A stretch of 64,000 nucleotides of DNA from Citroniella saccharovorans (lineage in GTDB: Bacteria > Bacillota > Clostridia > Tissierellales > Peptoniphilaceae). Of the stretch, positions 36,693-46,560 are shown one piece after another. The number at the start of each line of letters is the position of its first letter. The first letter of the stretch is position 1. The position numbers and the translations under genes are program-made. The stretch is taken from contig NZ_JAYKOT010000003.1 in the NCBI RefSeq assembly GCF_035481615.1, positions 124,001 through 188,000 on the forward strand. The letters run 5' to 3'. Under the pieces are notes generated by a model. That model made no database searches and was not told the DNA's origin. It was given only the letters and a program-made list of their open reading frames with translations.

Positions 36693-37250
36693 ATGAATGA
36701 TTTACTTAACGACTTAGAAAAAATTCTTTTTACTGAGGATGATCTTAAAAAAAGGGTTAGAGAACTTGGAGAAAGTATTAGTGAGGATTTTAAGGAAGAT
36801 TCTGCACCCATACTTTTAGTTGGAATTTTGAAAGGTGCTTCTTTTTTCTTAGCAGATCTTGCTAGAGAGATAAATCTTCCAACTGAGATTGATTTTATGT
36901 CAGTTTCATCCTATGGTAGAGGTAAAGTTAAGTCAACTGGAGTTGTAAAGATTTTAAAAGATTTAGACGAAGATATTGAGGGTAAAAATGTAATTATTGT
37001 TGAAGATTTAATAGATTCTGGTTTAACCCTATCCTATCTTAGAGACATGATGGTTAGACGTGGGGCTAAGAGAGTAAAAATTGCGACACTTCTAAATAAA
37101 AAAGCTAAGAGAAAAAAAGAGGTTAATATAGATTATGAGGGATTTGAAGTTCCAGATGATTTTATTGTTGGATATGGAATTGATTATTCAGAAAAATATA
37201 GGAATTTAAAAGTTGTTGGATATTTAAAAAAAGAGATATATAGTAAATAA
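36693..37250 (+). CDS. hpt: Hypoxanthine phosphoribosyltransferase
   Basis: 185 residues; salvages hypoxanthine and guanine with PRPP. The PRPP motif VEDLIDSGLTL is near residue 109, and VPDDFIVGYGID is the base-binding end. The tilS-hpt-ftsH order is the classical Firmicute arrangement. The 146-bp gap upstream holds no clear terminator. Confidence 0.96.
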   Translation: MNDLLNDLEKILFTEDDLKKRVRELGESISEDFKEDSAPILLVGILKGASFFLADLAREINLPTEIDFMSVSSYGRGKVKSTGVVKILKDLDEDIEGKNVIIVEDLIDSGLTLSYLRDMMVRRGAKRVKIATLLNKKAKRKKEVNIDYEGFEVPDDFIVGYGIDYSEKYRNLKVVGYLKKEIYSK

Positions 37251-37332
37251 ATTATTGATTTATTTGTTAATAAATGCTAAAATAATTATTTAGTAGTACT
37301 TAATTTACAAATAATTTTAAGGGGGAAAGATA

Positions 37333-39295
37333 TTGAATAAAAAATTTAGAACTACCCCTGCATATATAATTTTACTTCTTTTATTAGCTTTTTTTATTTC
37401 AAGACTAGGAAGAAGTGTTCCACAAGTTGAAGAGGTTTCTTTTTCTACACTTGTGAATTATATTCAGGATGGTAAGGTTGAAAAAAATTTCGCAAAGAGG
37501 AGCTGTTATTTCTGCCAGCTTAAAAGATAAAAAAGAAGTTAAAACATTTTTCTCAAAGGATAGTTTCTACACTGACTACATTAAGGAAAAAGTTGACAAT
37601 AAAGAAATTGAATATATAGAAGAAGAAATTCCACCAAGACCTTGGTATATTGAACTACTTCCTTCTATTATACTCTTAGGTTTAATAATTGGCGCTTGGT
37701 ATATTTTCATGACTCAAACTCAAGGAGGAAACTCTAAGGTAATGAGCTTTGGAAAAAGTAGGGCTAAACTTCACAAGGATGATGGAGAGCAGATTACTTT
37801 TGATGATGTTGCAGGACTTGTGGAAGAAAAAGAAGAGCTTGGTGAAATTGTAGATTTTCTTAAAAATCCAAAGAAATTTACTGAACTTGGAGCTAGAATT
37901 CCAAAGGGGGTTTTAATGGTAGGTCCTCCAGGAACTGGTAAAACTTATCTTTCTAAGGCAGTTGCTGGAGAAGCTAAGGTTCCATTTTATTCAATTTCTG
38001 GTTCGGATTTCGTTGAAATGTTTGTTGGAGTTGGGGCATCTCGTGTTAGGGATCTTTTCCAAGAAGCTAAGAAAAATTCACCATGTATTATATTTATAGA
38101 TGAAATTGATGCTGTTGGTCGTAGAAGAGGTGCTGGCCTTGGAGGAGGACACGATGAAAGAGAGCAAACACTTAATCAACTTTTAGTTGAAATGGATGGT
38201 TTTAAAACTAATGAGGGAATTATTGTTATGGCTGCAACAAATAGGCCAGACATCTTAGACCCTGCTATTTTAAGACCTGGTAGATTTGATAGAACTGTTA
38301 ATGTTGGACTTCCAGATGTTAAGGGTAGGGAAGCTATTTTAAAAATTCATACTAGAAATAAACGTTTAGAAGCTGATGTTGATTTGGGAGCGATTGCAAA
38401 AACTACTGCAGGATTTACTCCGGCTGATTTGGAAAATCTATGTAATGAAGCTGCTCTTTTAACAGCTAGAAAAAACTTAAAAGCAATTACTAGAGAAATT
38501 ATAGAAGAGGCGTCTATAAAAGTTGTTGCAGGACCAGAAAAGAAATCAAAAGTAGTTATAGAAAAGGAAAGAGTTCTAACTGCCTACCACGAAGCTGGAC
38601 ACGCTATTGTTTCAAGACTACTTCCAGATACTGACCCTGTTCATATGATTACAATTATTCCAAGAGGAGGGGCTGGAGGTTTTACAGCCTATATTCCTAA
38701 AGAAGAATTAAATTATAGCACTAAAAAAGGAATGAAACATAGACTAATTACCCTACTTGGAGGTAGAGCAGCTGAATCTGTTGCACTTGATGATATATCG
38801 ACAGGTGCATCAAATGATATTGAAAGAGCAACTGAACTTGCAAGAGCAATGGTAACAATTTATGGTATGAGTTCAAGACTTGGTCCTATTAAGTATGGAA
38901 CAGATGAAAATGATGTTTTCTTAGGTAGAGATATAGGTAGGTCTAGAAACTATTCTGAAGAAGTTGCTTCTGAAATAGACGAGGAAATACGTAAACTTAT
39001 TGGGGATGCTTATTCAACAGCAACTTCCCTTTTAAATGAAAATATTGATGTATTACATTCTTTGGCAAAAGTATTACTTGAAAAAGAAACTATAAATTCT
39101 GACGAATTTGACGCTATTTTCCAAAATAACAAAAATAATAGCGAAGTGGACGAAAGTAAAATACATGAAAAAGTTAAAGAAGTTAGAGAAATGGAAAAAG
39201 CTATAGATGAAACTATAGAAACTGCAGCGGGAGATTATGATGAAAAATCCAATGATGCAAGTAACATTTCTAGTGATGAATCTTCTGAAAAGTAG
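37333..39295 (+). pseudogene. ftsH: ATP-dependent zinc metalloprotease FtsH, frameshifted early
   Basis: A membrane AAA+ protease for quality control. The start is TTG 37333 after AAGGGGGAAAG. The first membrane span is at residues 9-25. The frame breaks at an A7 run (37481-37487). Removing one A yields 653 residues, the normal length. The rest is intact: second span (about 100-120), Walker A GPPGTGKT, Walker B IFIDEIDAVG, the zinc site HEAGH and the AAA second region of homology. If the A is real, the downstream part might initiate at ATG 37469, which would lose the first membrane span. An error in the run is more likely. Confidence 0.92.
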
Positions 39296-39330
39296 GTTTA
39301 TAATAAAAAAATATAATAATTTAGAAAATT

Positions 39331-39357
39331 AAAGCCGAGCTTTTTGGCTTTTTTTTC
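39331..39357 (+). terminator. Rho-independent terminator of ftsH
   Basis: AAAGCC and GGCTTT pair around a 9-base loop, followed by a T-tract. Confidence 0.75.
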
Positions 39358-39377
39358 TATGAAAAGGAGGGAAGATA

Positions 39378-39875
39378 ATGAATACAGATGCTAGTGGAGG
39401 TTCACTTGTATTAGGTATATATACAGTTATGGGATTATTTACCATGTATATGCTATTTAATACAATAATGGTTAGAAAAAAACTTAAAAAAGCAATTAAA
39501 GTTTTTGATCCTAGATTTAAAATTCTTCAGTCAATACTTATAGCTATGCTTTTATATATGTCATTTTTTACTAAAAGCCTATATTTAAAAATCGTAGTAA
39601 TATTTATTGCCCTTTTCTTCACTTATATGTCTTTTGAGAGAATAAGAATTACAGAAGATGGAATCTACTATAATGGTAGGCTTGATAAGTGGGAAGATAT
39701 AGATAGGTGGGAATTTCACCCAAAAGGAAACCTAATGCTAACTATATTGAGGGGAAAAAGTTCAAGAGTTATACCTTTTAAAGTAGAAGACAAATCCGAA
39801 GCTGATAAGATCATTAAGGAATATAAATCAGCAAAGAAAAAAGGAAAAAAACAAGTACAAGATTCAAATAAATAA
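39378..39875 (+). CDS. Small membrane protein of unknown function
   Basis: 165 residues. Three hydrophobic segments are seen (about 10-30, 53-70 and 73-90), followed by a soluble tail with RIRITEDGIYYNGRLDKWEDI. That tail resembles the PH-like or DUF5673-type domains found behind two-membrane-span proteins. The last 20 residues are Lys-rich. AAAGGAGGG precedes the ATG. I do not recognise a function. Position between ftsH and the ECF gene gives no clear hint. Confidence 0.75.
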   Translation: MNTDASGGSLVLGIYTVMGLFTMYMLFNTIMVRKKLKKAIKVFDPRFKILQSILIAMLLYMSFFTKSLYLKIVVIFIALFFTYMSFERIRITEDGIYYNGRLDKWEDIDRWEFHPKGNLMLTILRGKSSRVIPFKVEDKSEADKIIKEYKSAKKKGKKQVQDSNK

Positions 39876-39896
39876 AAATTTATTATTCAAGAATAA

Positions 39897-39917
39897 CCGG
39901 CACCCCTTGCGGGCTGG
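39897..39917 (+). promoter_or_regulatory. GC-rich hairpin before the ECF gene
   Basis: CCGGC ... GCTGG with an inner CCC/GGG pair forms a stable hairpin that ends just before the ribosome site AAAGGAG. No T-tract follows, so it is not a standard terminator. It may influence translation of the transporter gene. Confidence 0.4.
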
Positions 39918-39932
39918 ATTAAAGGAGAAAGA

Positions 39933-40667
39933 ATGAAAAAATTAAATACTAAAGAAATTACAGTAGTTGGAATACTACTTGCACTTATGATTGTTCTAGC
40001 AGCTACGCCATTAGGTTTTATACCAATAGGACCAATAAATGCTACTACAATTCATATTCCAGTAATTATTGCAGCGGTTTTATATGGTAGAAAGATTTCA
40101 CTAATTATGGGGCTTTTTTTTGGACTAATATCTTTTGCAAGAGCCTTTTTAAATCCTTCAATTGTAAGTTTTATCCTAATGGATCCACTTGTATCTATTA
40201 TTCCAAGGATTCTTATGGGATATTTAACTGGTCTTTTATTTGATCTAATTAGAGATAAAAATGATAAGATTATTAAAATAATTGCGGGGATTATTAGTTT
40301 ACTTCTATCAGTAAATATTATAAGAAGGATTATCACTTCAACAGATACTATAAACACAGTAAGTCTTGTAGTTTTACTATTATTCTTAGTAGCTGGATCT
40401 TACTTTATACTAATTAAGTCTGAATCAAGAGCCTATAAAGTTTATTTAACTGCTTCAGTTGGCTCTCTATTAAATACTATATTTTTTCTCACAGCAGTTT
40501 ATTTTCTTCATGCAGAAGAATATATAAAAGCGATTGGTAAAAGTGGTAGTGCTATAGGAGTTATAATGAACATAGTTTATGTTAATGGTATAATGGAGGC
40601 AATTGTTTCAGCAATTATTGTTACTGGAATTTATTTAAGAATTAAAAAAGTTAGGATATTTAAATAA
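39933..40667 (+). CDS. ECF-type transporter substrate-binding (S) component, probably for pantothenate
   Basis: A 244-residue membrane protein with about six spans. The N-terminal pattern (VGILLALMIVLAATPLG, then VIIAAVLYGRKISLIMGLFFG) is that of energy-coupling-factor S components. These bind a vitamin and work with a shared ATPase/T-protein module coded elsewhere. The stop overlaps the start of coaX (pantothenate kinase) by one base, which suggests pantothenate as the substrate; this is inference from context. Length is somewhat above the usual 180-220 residues. Confidence 0.82.
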   Translation: MKKLNTKEITVVGILLALMIVLAATPLGFIPIGPINATTIHIPVIIAAVLYGRKISLIMGLFFGLISFARAFLNPSIVSFILMDPLVSIIPRILMGYLTGLLFDLIRDKNDKIIKIIAGIISLLLSVNIIRRIITSTDTINTVSLVVLLLFLVAGSYFILIKSESRAYKVYLTASVGSLLNTIFFLTAVYFLHAEEYIKAIGKSGSAIGVIMNIVYVNGIMEAIVSAIIVTGIYLRIKKVRIFK

Positions 40668-41440
40668 TGTTATTAGTTATAGATATAGGAAATACAAATA
40701 TAGAGGCTGGTCTTTATGATGGGGACCTACTTACAAAGAAATTTAGAATCTCATCAGATACTAGTAGAACAACTGATGAATATAGTATGACATTTGCAAC
40801 TATTTTCGATATTAACTCTATAAAAAAAGAAGATATAGATGGGGTTATAATTTCATCAGTAGTTCCTAAACTTTCTCACGCAGTTCCAAAGATGTGTGAG
40901 AGGTTTTTACACATAGATCCAATAATTGTAGGGGCAGGAACTAAAACAGGCCTTAATATAAAATATTACAATCCAAAAGAAGTTGGAGCAGATAGAATTG
41001 TTAGCTCTGTAAGCTGTAAAGAAAATTATGGATATCCTGCAATTATAGTAGATATAGGAACTGCTATTACATTTGACTATTTAGACGAAGAAGGAAGCTA
41101 TCACGGTGGAGCTATTGCACCTGGTATTCAAATAGCAGCCGATGCACTCTTTTTAAGAACTTCAAAACTCCCTAGAGTTGAATTAGAGGAATCTAAGACA
41201 GTTATTGGAAAATCTACTATAGAAGCTATGAAGTCGGGTTTAGTAAATGGATACGTTGGCTTAATAGATGGAATTATTGAAAAAATGTTAGAAGAGCTTG
41301 CTAAGGAAAAAAGCCAGGTGAAAATTATTTCAACTGGAGGTTTTTCTAGCCTACTTGCATCAAAAAGTAAATACATTGAACTTTCAGACACAGATCTTAT
41401 TTTAAAGGGCTTAAAAAGTATCTATGAAAAAAATGTATAA
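40667..41440 (+). CDS. coaX: Type III pantothenate kinase
   Basis: 257 residues; first step of coenzyme A synthesis. The N-terminal phosphate loop VIDIGNTNIEAGLYDG, the GADRIV motif near residue 107 and DIGTAITFD near residue 127 define the family. It is coupled to the ECF component upstream and overlaps dusB downstream. Confidence 0.96.
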   Translation: MLLVIDIGNTNIEAGLYDGDLLTKKFRISSDTSRTTDEYSMTFATIFDINSIKKEDIDGVIISSVVPKLSHAVPKMCERFLHIDPIIVGAGTKTGLNIKYYNPKEVGADRIVSSVSCKENYGYPAIIVDIGTAITFDYLDEEGSYHGGAIAPGIQIAADALFLRTSKLPRVELEESKTVIGKSTIEAMKSGLVNGYVGLIDGIIEKMLEELAKEKSQVKIISTGGFSSLLASKSKYIELSDTDLILKGLKSIYEKNV

Positions 41441-42362
41441 GTTTATAATGGCACCACTTGCCGGAATAACAGATAGGGCATTTAGAGAAATTGTAAAAGA
41501 ATATGGAGCAGATTTAACTTTCACTGAGATGGTTAATGTAAAAGGCTTATATTATAAGGATGAAAAAACTTTTAGACTTGTAGATATTGGTGAAGATGAA
41601 AAAAATGTTGGCATACAAATTTTTGGTAGAGATATAGAAATTATAAAAAAAGTTACCTACGATTATTTAAACACTCTAGCAGTTGATGTAATAGATTTTA
41701 ACTTTGGATGCCCTGCTCCCAAAATATTTAAAAACAATGAAGGCTCAGCCCTCTTAAAAGAGCCTAAACTTATGGGGGATATTATTAAGGCCATAAAAGA
41801 AAATACAGACAAGATGGTTAGCTCAAAGATTAGAATTGGAATAGATAGAGACTTACTAAACTATATGGAAGTTCTAGAAAGTTTAGAAGATGCTGCTCCA
41901 GACTTTATAACTGTTCATGCTAGGACTAGAAAAGGCTACTATCATGAGGATGTAAATTATGAAGCAATTAAAAAAATGGTAGAAAAATCTACTATTCCAA
42001 TTGTTGCTAATGGTGGTATTTTTGATATTGAAACATTAAAAAAACAAGAAGAAACAGGAGCAAAAAGTTTTATGGTAGCTAGGGGGGCTCTTGGAAATCC
42101 TTTAATATTTAGGTCATTAAAAGAAGGAAAAAATTTAAGACTATCTTTCGATGAAAGAATGGATTTGATTTTTAAACATTATAGAAAGATGATAGAATAT
42201 AAGGGCGAAAGATTGGCACTTTTTGAAATGCGTAAACATATTGCTTGGTATTTGAAGGGACTAAAATCGAGCAATAAAATTAAAAATGAGATAAATAATG
42301 AAAAATCAATTGAAAGAGTTTTTGAACTCTTAGATAAATATAGAAATAATCAGGAGAATTAG
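41424..42362 (+). CDS. dusB: tRNA-dihydrouridine synthase
   Basis: 312-residue FMN enzyme reducing uridines in tRNA D-loops. The MAPLAGITDRAFR start, the FGCPAPKIFKNNEGSALL segment with the catalytic Cys, and HARTRKGYYHEDV are visible. VANGGIFD is the FMN phosphate region. The start is either ATG 41424 or ATG 41433; both overlap the coaX end. The position before greA and lysS matches B. subtilis dusB. Confidence 0.94.
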   Translation: MKKMYKFIMAPLAGITDRAFREIVKEYGADLTFTEMVNVKGLYYKDEKTFRLVDIGEDEKNVGIQIFGRDIEIIKKVTYDYLNTLAVDVIDFNFGCPAPKIFKNNEGSALLKEPKLMGDIIKAIKENTDKMVSSKIRIGIDRDLLNYMEVLESLEDAAPDFITVHARTRKGYYHEDVNYEAIKKMVEKSTIPIVANGGIFDIETLKKQEETGAKSFMVARGALGNPLIFRSLKEGKNLRLSFDERMDLIFKHYRKMIEYKGERLALFEMRKHIAWYLKGLKSSNKIKNEINNEKSIERVFELLDKYRNNQEN

Positions 42363-42367
42363 TAGAA

Positions 42368-42841
42368 GTGGAAAAAGAAGTATTATTAACAAAAGAAGGT
42401 TTAAAAAAGTTAGAAGATGAACTTAATGAACTTAAAACAACTAAGAGAAGAGAAGTTGCAGAAAAAATAAAAATTGCAAGAGGCTTTGGAGATCTTTCAG
42501 AAAATGCAGAGTATGATGAAGCAAAACTTGAACAAGCGCAAAATGAAGACAGAGTTTTAAAAATAGAAGAAATGCTTAGAAATGCAACTGTAATTGAAGA
42601 AGATGATGCAAAAGGAGATATTGTAAAGATAGGTTCAAAGGTTAGACTTTTTGACAAAGAGTTTGATGAAGAAGTTTCCTATACAATTGTTGGATCAACT
42701 GAAGCAAATCCAATGAAGGGACTTATATCAAATGTTTCACCAGTAGGTAAGGGCTTAATTGGATCCAAGGTTGGAGAGGAAGTTAGTATTTTAACACCGG
42801 GCGGACAAGTAGTTTATAAGGTACTTGAAATTTTAGAATAG
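42368..42841 (+). CDS. greA: Transcription elongation factor GreA
   Basis: 157 residues; rescues backtracked RNA polymerase. The N-terminal coiled coil carries the acidic tip (GDLSENAEYDEAK, about residues 40-52), and the C-terminal FKBP-like domain ends in VSILTPGGQVVYKVLEI. The start is GTG 42368, five bases after the dusB stop, with AGGAG 11 bp upstream. Confidence 0.96.
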   Translation: MEKEVLLTKEGLKKLEDELNELKTTKRREVAEKIKIARGFGDLSENAEYDEAKLEQAQNEDRVLKIEEMLRNATVIEEDDAKGDIVKIGSKVRLFDKEFDEEVSYTIVGSTEANPMKGLISNVSPVGKGLIGSKVGEEVSILTPGGQVVYKVLEILE

Positions 42842-42849
42842 GAGGAAAT

Positions 42850-44769
42850 ATGACAGATTTAAAAGATTTAAATGAAATGATAAGATTTCGTCATGAAAGG
42901 CTGGACGAACTTATTGAAAGAGGAGAAGATCCGCACAAGATAACATCTTTTAAAAATAGGAACTTTATAAAAGATATTAGGGATAACTACTCAGATTATG
43001 AAGAAAAAAGCGTTAGAATTGCTGGTAGAATAATGTCTAAAAGGGGACATGGTAAAATTAATTTCATGAACCTTATCGATTCAACTGGAAATATTCAGCT
43101 TTTTAATAAATTTAATAATTTCTCTGAAGAAGAATATGGAGAAATAAAAAAGCTTGATATAGGAGATATTGTTGGAGTTGAGGGAGAGGTTTTCACTACA
43201 GAAAGCGGAGAAATTTCAGTTAGGTCAAAAAAAATTACCCTTCTTACAAAATCACTACAAATTCTTCCAGAAAAATTTCATGGACTTAAGGACCAAGATT
43301 TAAGATATCGTCAAAGATACACAGACCTTATAATGAACCCAGAGATAAAGGATGTTTTTGTAAAGAGAAGTAAAATAATATCAAAGGTTAGGGAATTTTT
43401 AGATAGTAAGGGATATTTAGAAGTAGAAACTCCTATATTAAATACAATAGCTGGTGGAGCAAATGCTAGACCATTCATAACTCACCACAATACACTAGAC
43501 ATAGATATGTATTTAAGAATTGCAAATGAATTATACTTAAAAAGACTTATAGTAGGTGGATTTGAAAAAGTATATGAAATGGGCAGAATGTTTAGAAATG
43601 AAGGAATGGACCACACACATAATCCAGAATACACTGCAATAGAACTTTATGCAGCATACGAAGACTTTGAAGACATGATGGAGATTACAGAAAATCTAGT
43701 TTATTATTGTGCTTTAGAAGTAAATGGAAGTCCTAAGGTTAATTATGCTGGATGCGAAATAGATTTTACTCCACCATGGAGAAGAGTATCAATGGTTGAT
43801 GCAATTAAAGAATATGCAGGAATAGACTTTGAAGAAATAAAGACTGATGAAGAAGCTAGAGAGCTTGCTAAAGAAAAAAATGTTGAAATTCAGCCTTATT
43901 TTACAAGAGGACATGTAATTTCAGAATTTTTTGAAGCCTTCTGCGAGGAGCACCTTATTCAGCCAACATTTGTAACTCACCATCCAGTAGAAATCTCTCC
44001 TCTAGCAAAAAAAGATCCAAAGGATCCAAGATATACAGAAAGATTTGAAGCCTTTTGTTCAACTAAAGAAATTGCAAATGCCTTTTCTGAACTAAATGAT
44101 GCTAGAGATCAAAAAGAAAGATTTTTAGAACAAGTGAAGGCAAAAGAAATGGGCGATGAAGAAGCTCAAATGATGGACTATGATTTTATAAATGCTTTGG
44201 AGATTGGCCTTCCTCCAACTGGCGGCCTAGGAATTGGGATAGATAGGCTTATTATGCTTTTAACAGGTCAAGAATCTATAAGAGACGTATTACTTTTCCC
44301 AACAATGAAGCCAATAGGCTTAGAAAAGGCAGAAAATAAGGATTCGTCAAAAGAAACTTACGAAACTTACGACAAACTTACGACAGAAGAAATCGACTTT
44401 TCAAAAGTGAAAGTAGAGCCATTATTTGAAGATATGGTTGATTTTGATACATTCTCAAAATCTGATTTTAGAGTTGTAAAAGTTAAATCTTGCGAAGAAG
44501 TTCCAAAATCAAAGAAACTATTAAAGTTTACTCTTGATGACGGGAGCGGAAAAGACAGAACAATCTTGTCAGGTATCAAAAATTTCTATAGTGCAGAAGA
44601 ACTTGTAGGAAAAACACTTCTAGCAATAGTAAATTTACCACCAAGAAAAATGATGGGCGTAGAATCATGCGGCATGCTTTTATCGGGCATTTGTGAGTAT
44701 GATGGAGAAGAAAAACTTCAGCTTATTATGCTTGATGATAATATTCCAGCAGGAGCAAAATTATATTAA
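42850..44769 (+). CDS. lysS: Lysyl-tRNA synthetase (class II) with C-terminal tRNA-binding domain
   Basis: 639 residues. The OB-fold anticodon domain is followed by the class II catalytic core, with motif 2 RMFRNEGMDHTHNPE and motif 3 GLGIGIDRL. A C-terminal EMAP/Trbp111-type tRNA-binding domain (about 530-639: SDFRVVKVKSCEEVP ... KMMGVESCGMLLS) is an addition to the usual ~500-residue enzyme and is better known from MetRS. TAGGAGGAAAT precedes the ATG. The last 364 bp, including the terminator, are repeated at 54472-54835. Confidence 0.96.
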   Translation: MTDLKDLNEMIRFRHERLDELIERGEDPHKITSFKNRNFIKDIRDNYSDYEEKSVRIAGRIMSKRGHGKINFMNLIDSTGNIQLFNKFNNFSEEEYGEIKKLDIGDIVGVEGEVFTTESGEISVRSKKITLLTKSLQILPEKFHGLKDQDLRYRQRYTDLIMNPEIKDVFVKRSKIISKVREFLDSKGYLEVETPILNTIAGGANARPFITHHNTLDIDMYLRIANELYLKRLIVGGFEKVYEMGRMFRNEGMDHTHNPEYTAIELYAAYEDFEDMMEITENLVYYCALEVNGSPKVNYAGCEIDFTPPWRRVSMVDAIKEYAGIDFEEIKTDEEARELAKEKNVEIQPYFTRGHVISEFFEAFCEEHLIQPTFVTHHPVEISPLAKKDPKDPRYTERFEAFCSTKEIANAFSELNDARDQKERFLEQVKAKEMGDEEAQMMDYDFINALEIGLPPTGGLGIGIDRLIMLLTGQESIRDVLLFPTMKPIGLEKAENKDSSKETYETYDKLTTEEIDFSKVKVEPLFEDMVDFDTFSKSDFRVVKVKSCEEVPKSKKLLKFTLDDGSGKDRTILSGIKNFYSAEELVGKTLLAIVNLPPRKMMGVESCGMLLSGICEYDGEEKLQLIMLDDNIPAGAKLY

Positions 44770-44827
44770 AGGACACGCTAATTATGAAACTGGGGTTTGT
44801 AATGAATCCCAGTTTAATTTTTATAAT
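44464..44827 (+). repeat. Direct repeat of the lysS 3' end, copy 1 (within lysS)
   Basis: Nearly identical to 54472-54835 with a constant offset of exactly 10,008 bp (no indels). It covers the tRNA-binding domain, the stop codon and the terminator. The two copies bracket the first part of the accessory region. Confidence 0.93.
44787..44823 (+). terminator. Rho-independent terminator of lysS
   Basis: AAACTGGG and CCCAGTTT stem, followed by AATTTTT. The following 170 bp (to 44995) have no gene; a TTAAAAAATTTTTAA palindrome near 44950 precedes the response regulator. Confidence 0.87.
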
Positions 44828-44995
44828 GAAGATTGAAAATTGATAAAAAACATTAGTGACTCTAGATTGAAATAAATTAGCTGATCTAAGCAGGGCAGGT
44901 TTTTATGTTGCGGTCATAAGTGCTGACATAGTATAGCTATTGTGTATTAAAAAATTTTTAATAGATTTCAAATGTTAATGTATGAGAGGGTTAGA

Positions 44996-45646
44996 ATGAA
45001 GAGTGTTTTGATTATAGAGGATAATAAAGAAATTGCTTTACAAATGGAAAAGTATTTAGTTAATAATGGCTATGAGGTAGAGATTGCATCATCTTTTTAC
45101 GAAGCAAACTATATTATGAATGTAGACATGGATGTGGCACTATTAGACATAAATCTACCAGATAAAGACGGTCAGTATTTAATTGAAAAATTAAAAGATA
45201 AAGATATTAGAGTTATAGTTACTACTGTTAAAAATGATGAAGATTTTATAGTTAAAGCCCTTGATCAAGGTGCAGATGATTACTTAACTAAACCATTTTC
45301 CATTGCAATATTAAGGGCGAGAATTGATGCAGTTTTAAGGACAATACCTCTAACTCAAGACAAAAAAATCATTTACAAGGATATCAAAATAGATTTAAAA
45401 GAATCAAAAGTTTATTTTAAAGGTGATCAAATAGAACTCACTCCACTTGAATATGAAATCCTAGTCTTATTTATTAAAAATCCTCACCGAGTTTATACCA
45501 GAGGACAACTTTTGGAAATGTTCTGGGAAGATAGGGATAGGTTTGTAAATGACAATACTCTCACATCAACTATTAAGAGAATTAGAGAAAAGCTTGATAG
45601 GGAAATTATCACTACTGTCAGAGGAATTGGATATAGGATGGATTGA
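44996..45646 (+). CDS. OmpR-family response regulator (Bce/Vra type)
   Basis: 216 residues. The receiver domain (VLIIEDNKE; phosphoacceptor Asp in LLDINLP near residue 52; Lys in LTKPFS) is followed by a winged-helix domain (LTPLEYEILVLF ... IRGIGYRMD-type end). The start is ATG 44996 after GAGAGGG; ATG 44972 lacks a site. It is followed one base later by the sensor kinase and then by an ABC transporter, the layout of peptide-antibiotic sensing and detoxification modules such as BceRS-BceAB. Confidence 0.93.
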   Translation: MKSVLIIEDNKEIALQMEKYLVNNGYEVEIASSFYEANYIMNVDMDVALLDINLPDKDGQYLIEKLKDKDIRVIVTTVKNDEDFIVKALDQGADDYLTKPFSIAILRARIDAVLRTIPLTQDKKIIYKDIKIDLKESKVYFKGDQIELTPLEYEILVLFIKNPHRVYTRGQLLEMFWEDRDRFVNDNTLTSTIKRIREKLDREIITTVRGIGYRMD

Positions 45647-45647
45647 G

Positions 45648-46508
45648 ATGCTATATGTATTTTGGATAATAAGTCTTTTACTTCTATATTATTTTTTAGA
45701 AAAAAGAAAGAAAAATAGAATAAATGAGCTTATAAATCTGATTGGAAACATGAAAAATCAAAATTACAAAATCCCAATGAAGCAAGATGATTTTTCAATT
45801 TTGGAAGATAAAATTTATAAGCTATTTATAGAAATAGTAGAAGCCAAAGAGACAAGTAATAAAAATAGTGAAAAGCAAATAGAATACCTAGAAGATATCG
45901 CCCATCAAATTAAAACTCCCATCACATCTATGCTTTTTTCCATAGAAAATTTGGGGATGGATTTTCCAGATATTGAAGATATAGAGATTTTAAAAAGGCA
46001 AACAATCAGATTAAATTCTCTATCAGATATTTTACTTAAACTATCAAGCCTTGATGCAAACAAAGATCTTATGAAAAAAGAAAAAATTCGTTTAGATGAA
46101 TTAGTAGATTATGCTATGGACAGTTTAGACTTAAATAGATCTATCAATATAAAAATAGAGAAGAGTTTAAAGGAAAATAGTATTTGTGGAGATTTTTATT
46201 GGCTGGCAGAAGCTCTCATTAATATTATAAAGAATGCTGATAATAGACCGACTTGTGATAAAATTGTGGTTTCATCATACAAAAATCCCCTCTATACAAG
46301 CTTAATCATTGAAGACAATGGTGGTGGTATAGAAAAAGAAAATATTAAAAAAATCTTTAAACGCTTTTATAAAACTCCTGATTCAAATGGCTTTGGAATT
46401 GGTCTTGCTATGGCAAAGACAATTATCGAAAAAAATAATGGAGAAATTTCTGTTTCAAATACTGATATTGGAGCAAGATTTGAAATAAAATTTTACAATG
46501 TCACCTAA
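45648..46508 (+). CDS. Sensor histidine kinase (intramembrane-sensing type)
   Basis: 286 residues with a single hydrophobic span (about 3-17), almost no extracellular part, and then a HisKA domain with DIAHQIKTPIT (phosphorylated His near residue 86). The ATPase shows NIIKNADN, DNGGGIEKE and GFGIGLAMAK. The short N-terminus is unusual even for Bce-type kinases, which normally have two spans, so it probably senses through the transporter. The start is ATG 45648, one base after the regulator stop. The upstream extension of the open frame is a shadow. Confidence 0.9.
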   Translation: MLYVFWIISLLLLYYFLEKRKKNRINELINLIGNMKNQNYKIPMKQDDFSILEDKIYKLFIEIVEAKETSNKNSEKQIEYLEDIAHQIKTPITSMLFSIENLGMDFPDIEDIEILKRQTIRLNSLSDILLKLSSLDANKDLMKKEKIRLDELVDYAMDSLDLNRSINIKIEKSLKENSICGDFYWLAEALINIIKNADNRPTCDKIVVSSYKNPLYTSLIIEDNGGGIEKENIKKIFKRFYKTPDSNGFGIGLAMAKTIIEKNNGEISVSNTDIGARFEIKFYNVT

Positions 46509-46560
46509 AAATCACTTTACTTTTATATGCTTACCTTAACATAAGAAAAAGGAGGCAAGT

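Noticed and set aside
42700..42850. T-box leader for lysS
   Set aside because: lysS begins nine bases after greA. There is no leader and no T-box sequence.
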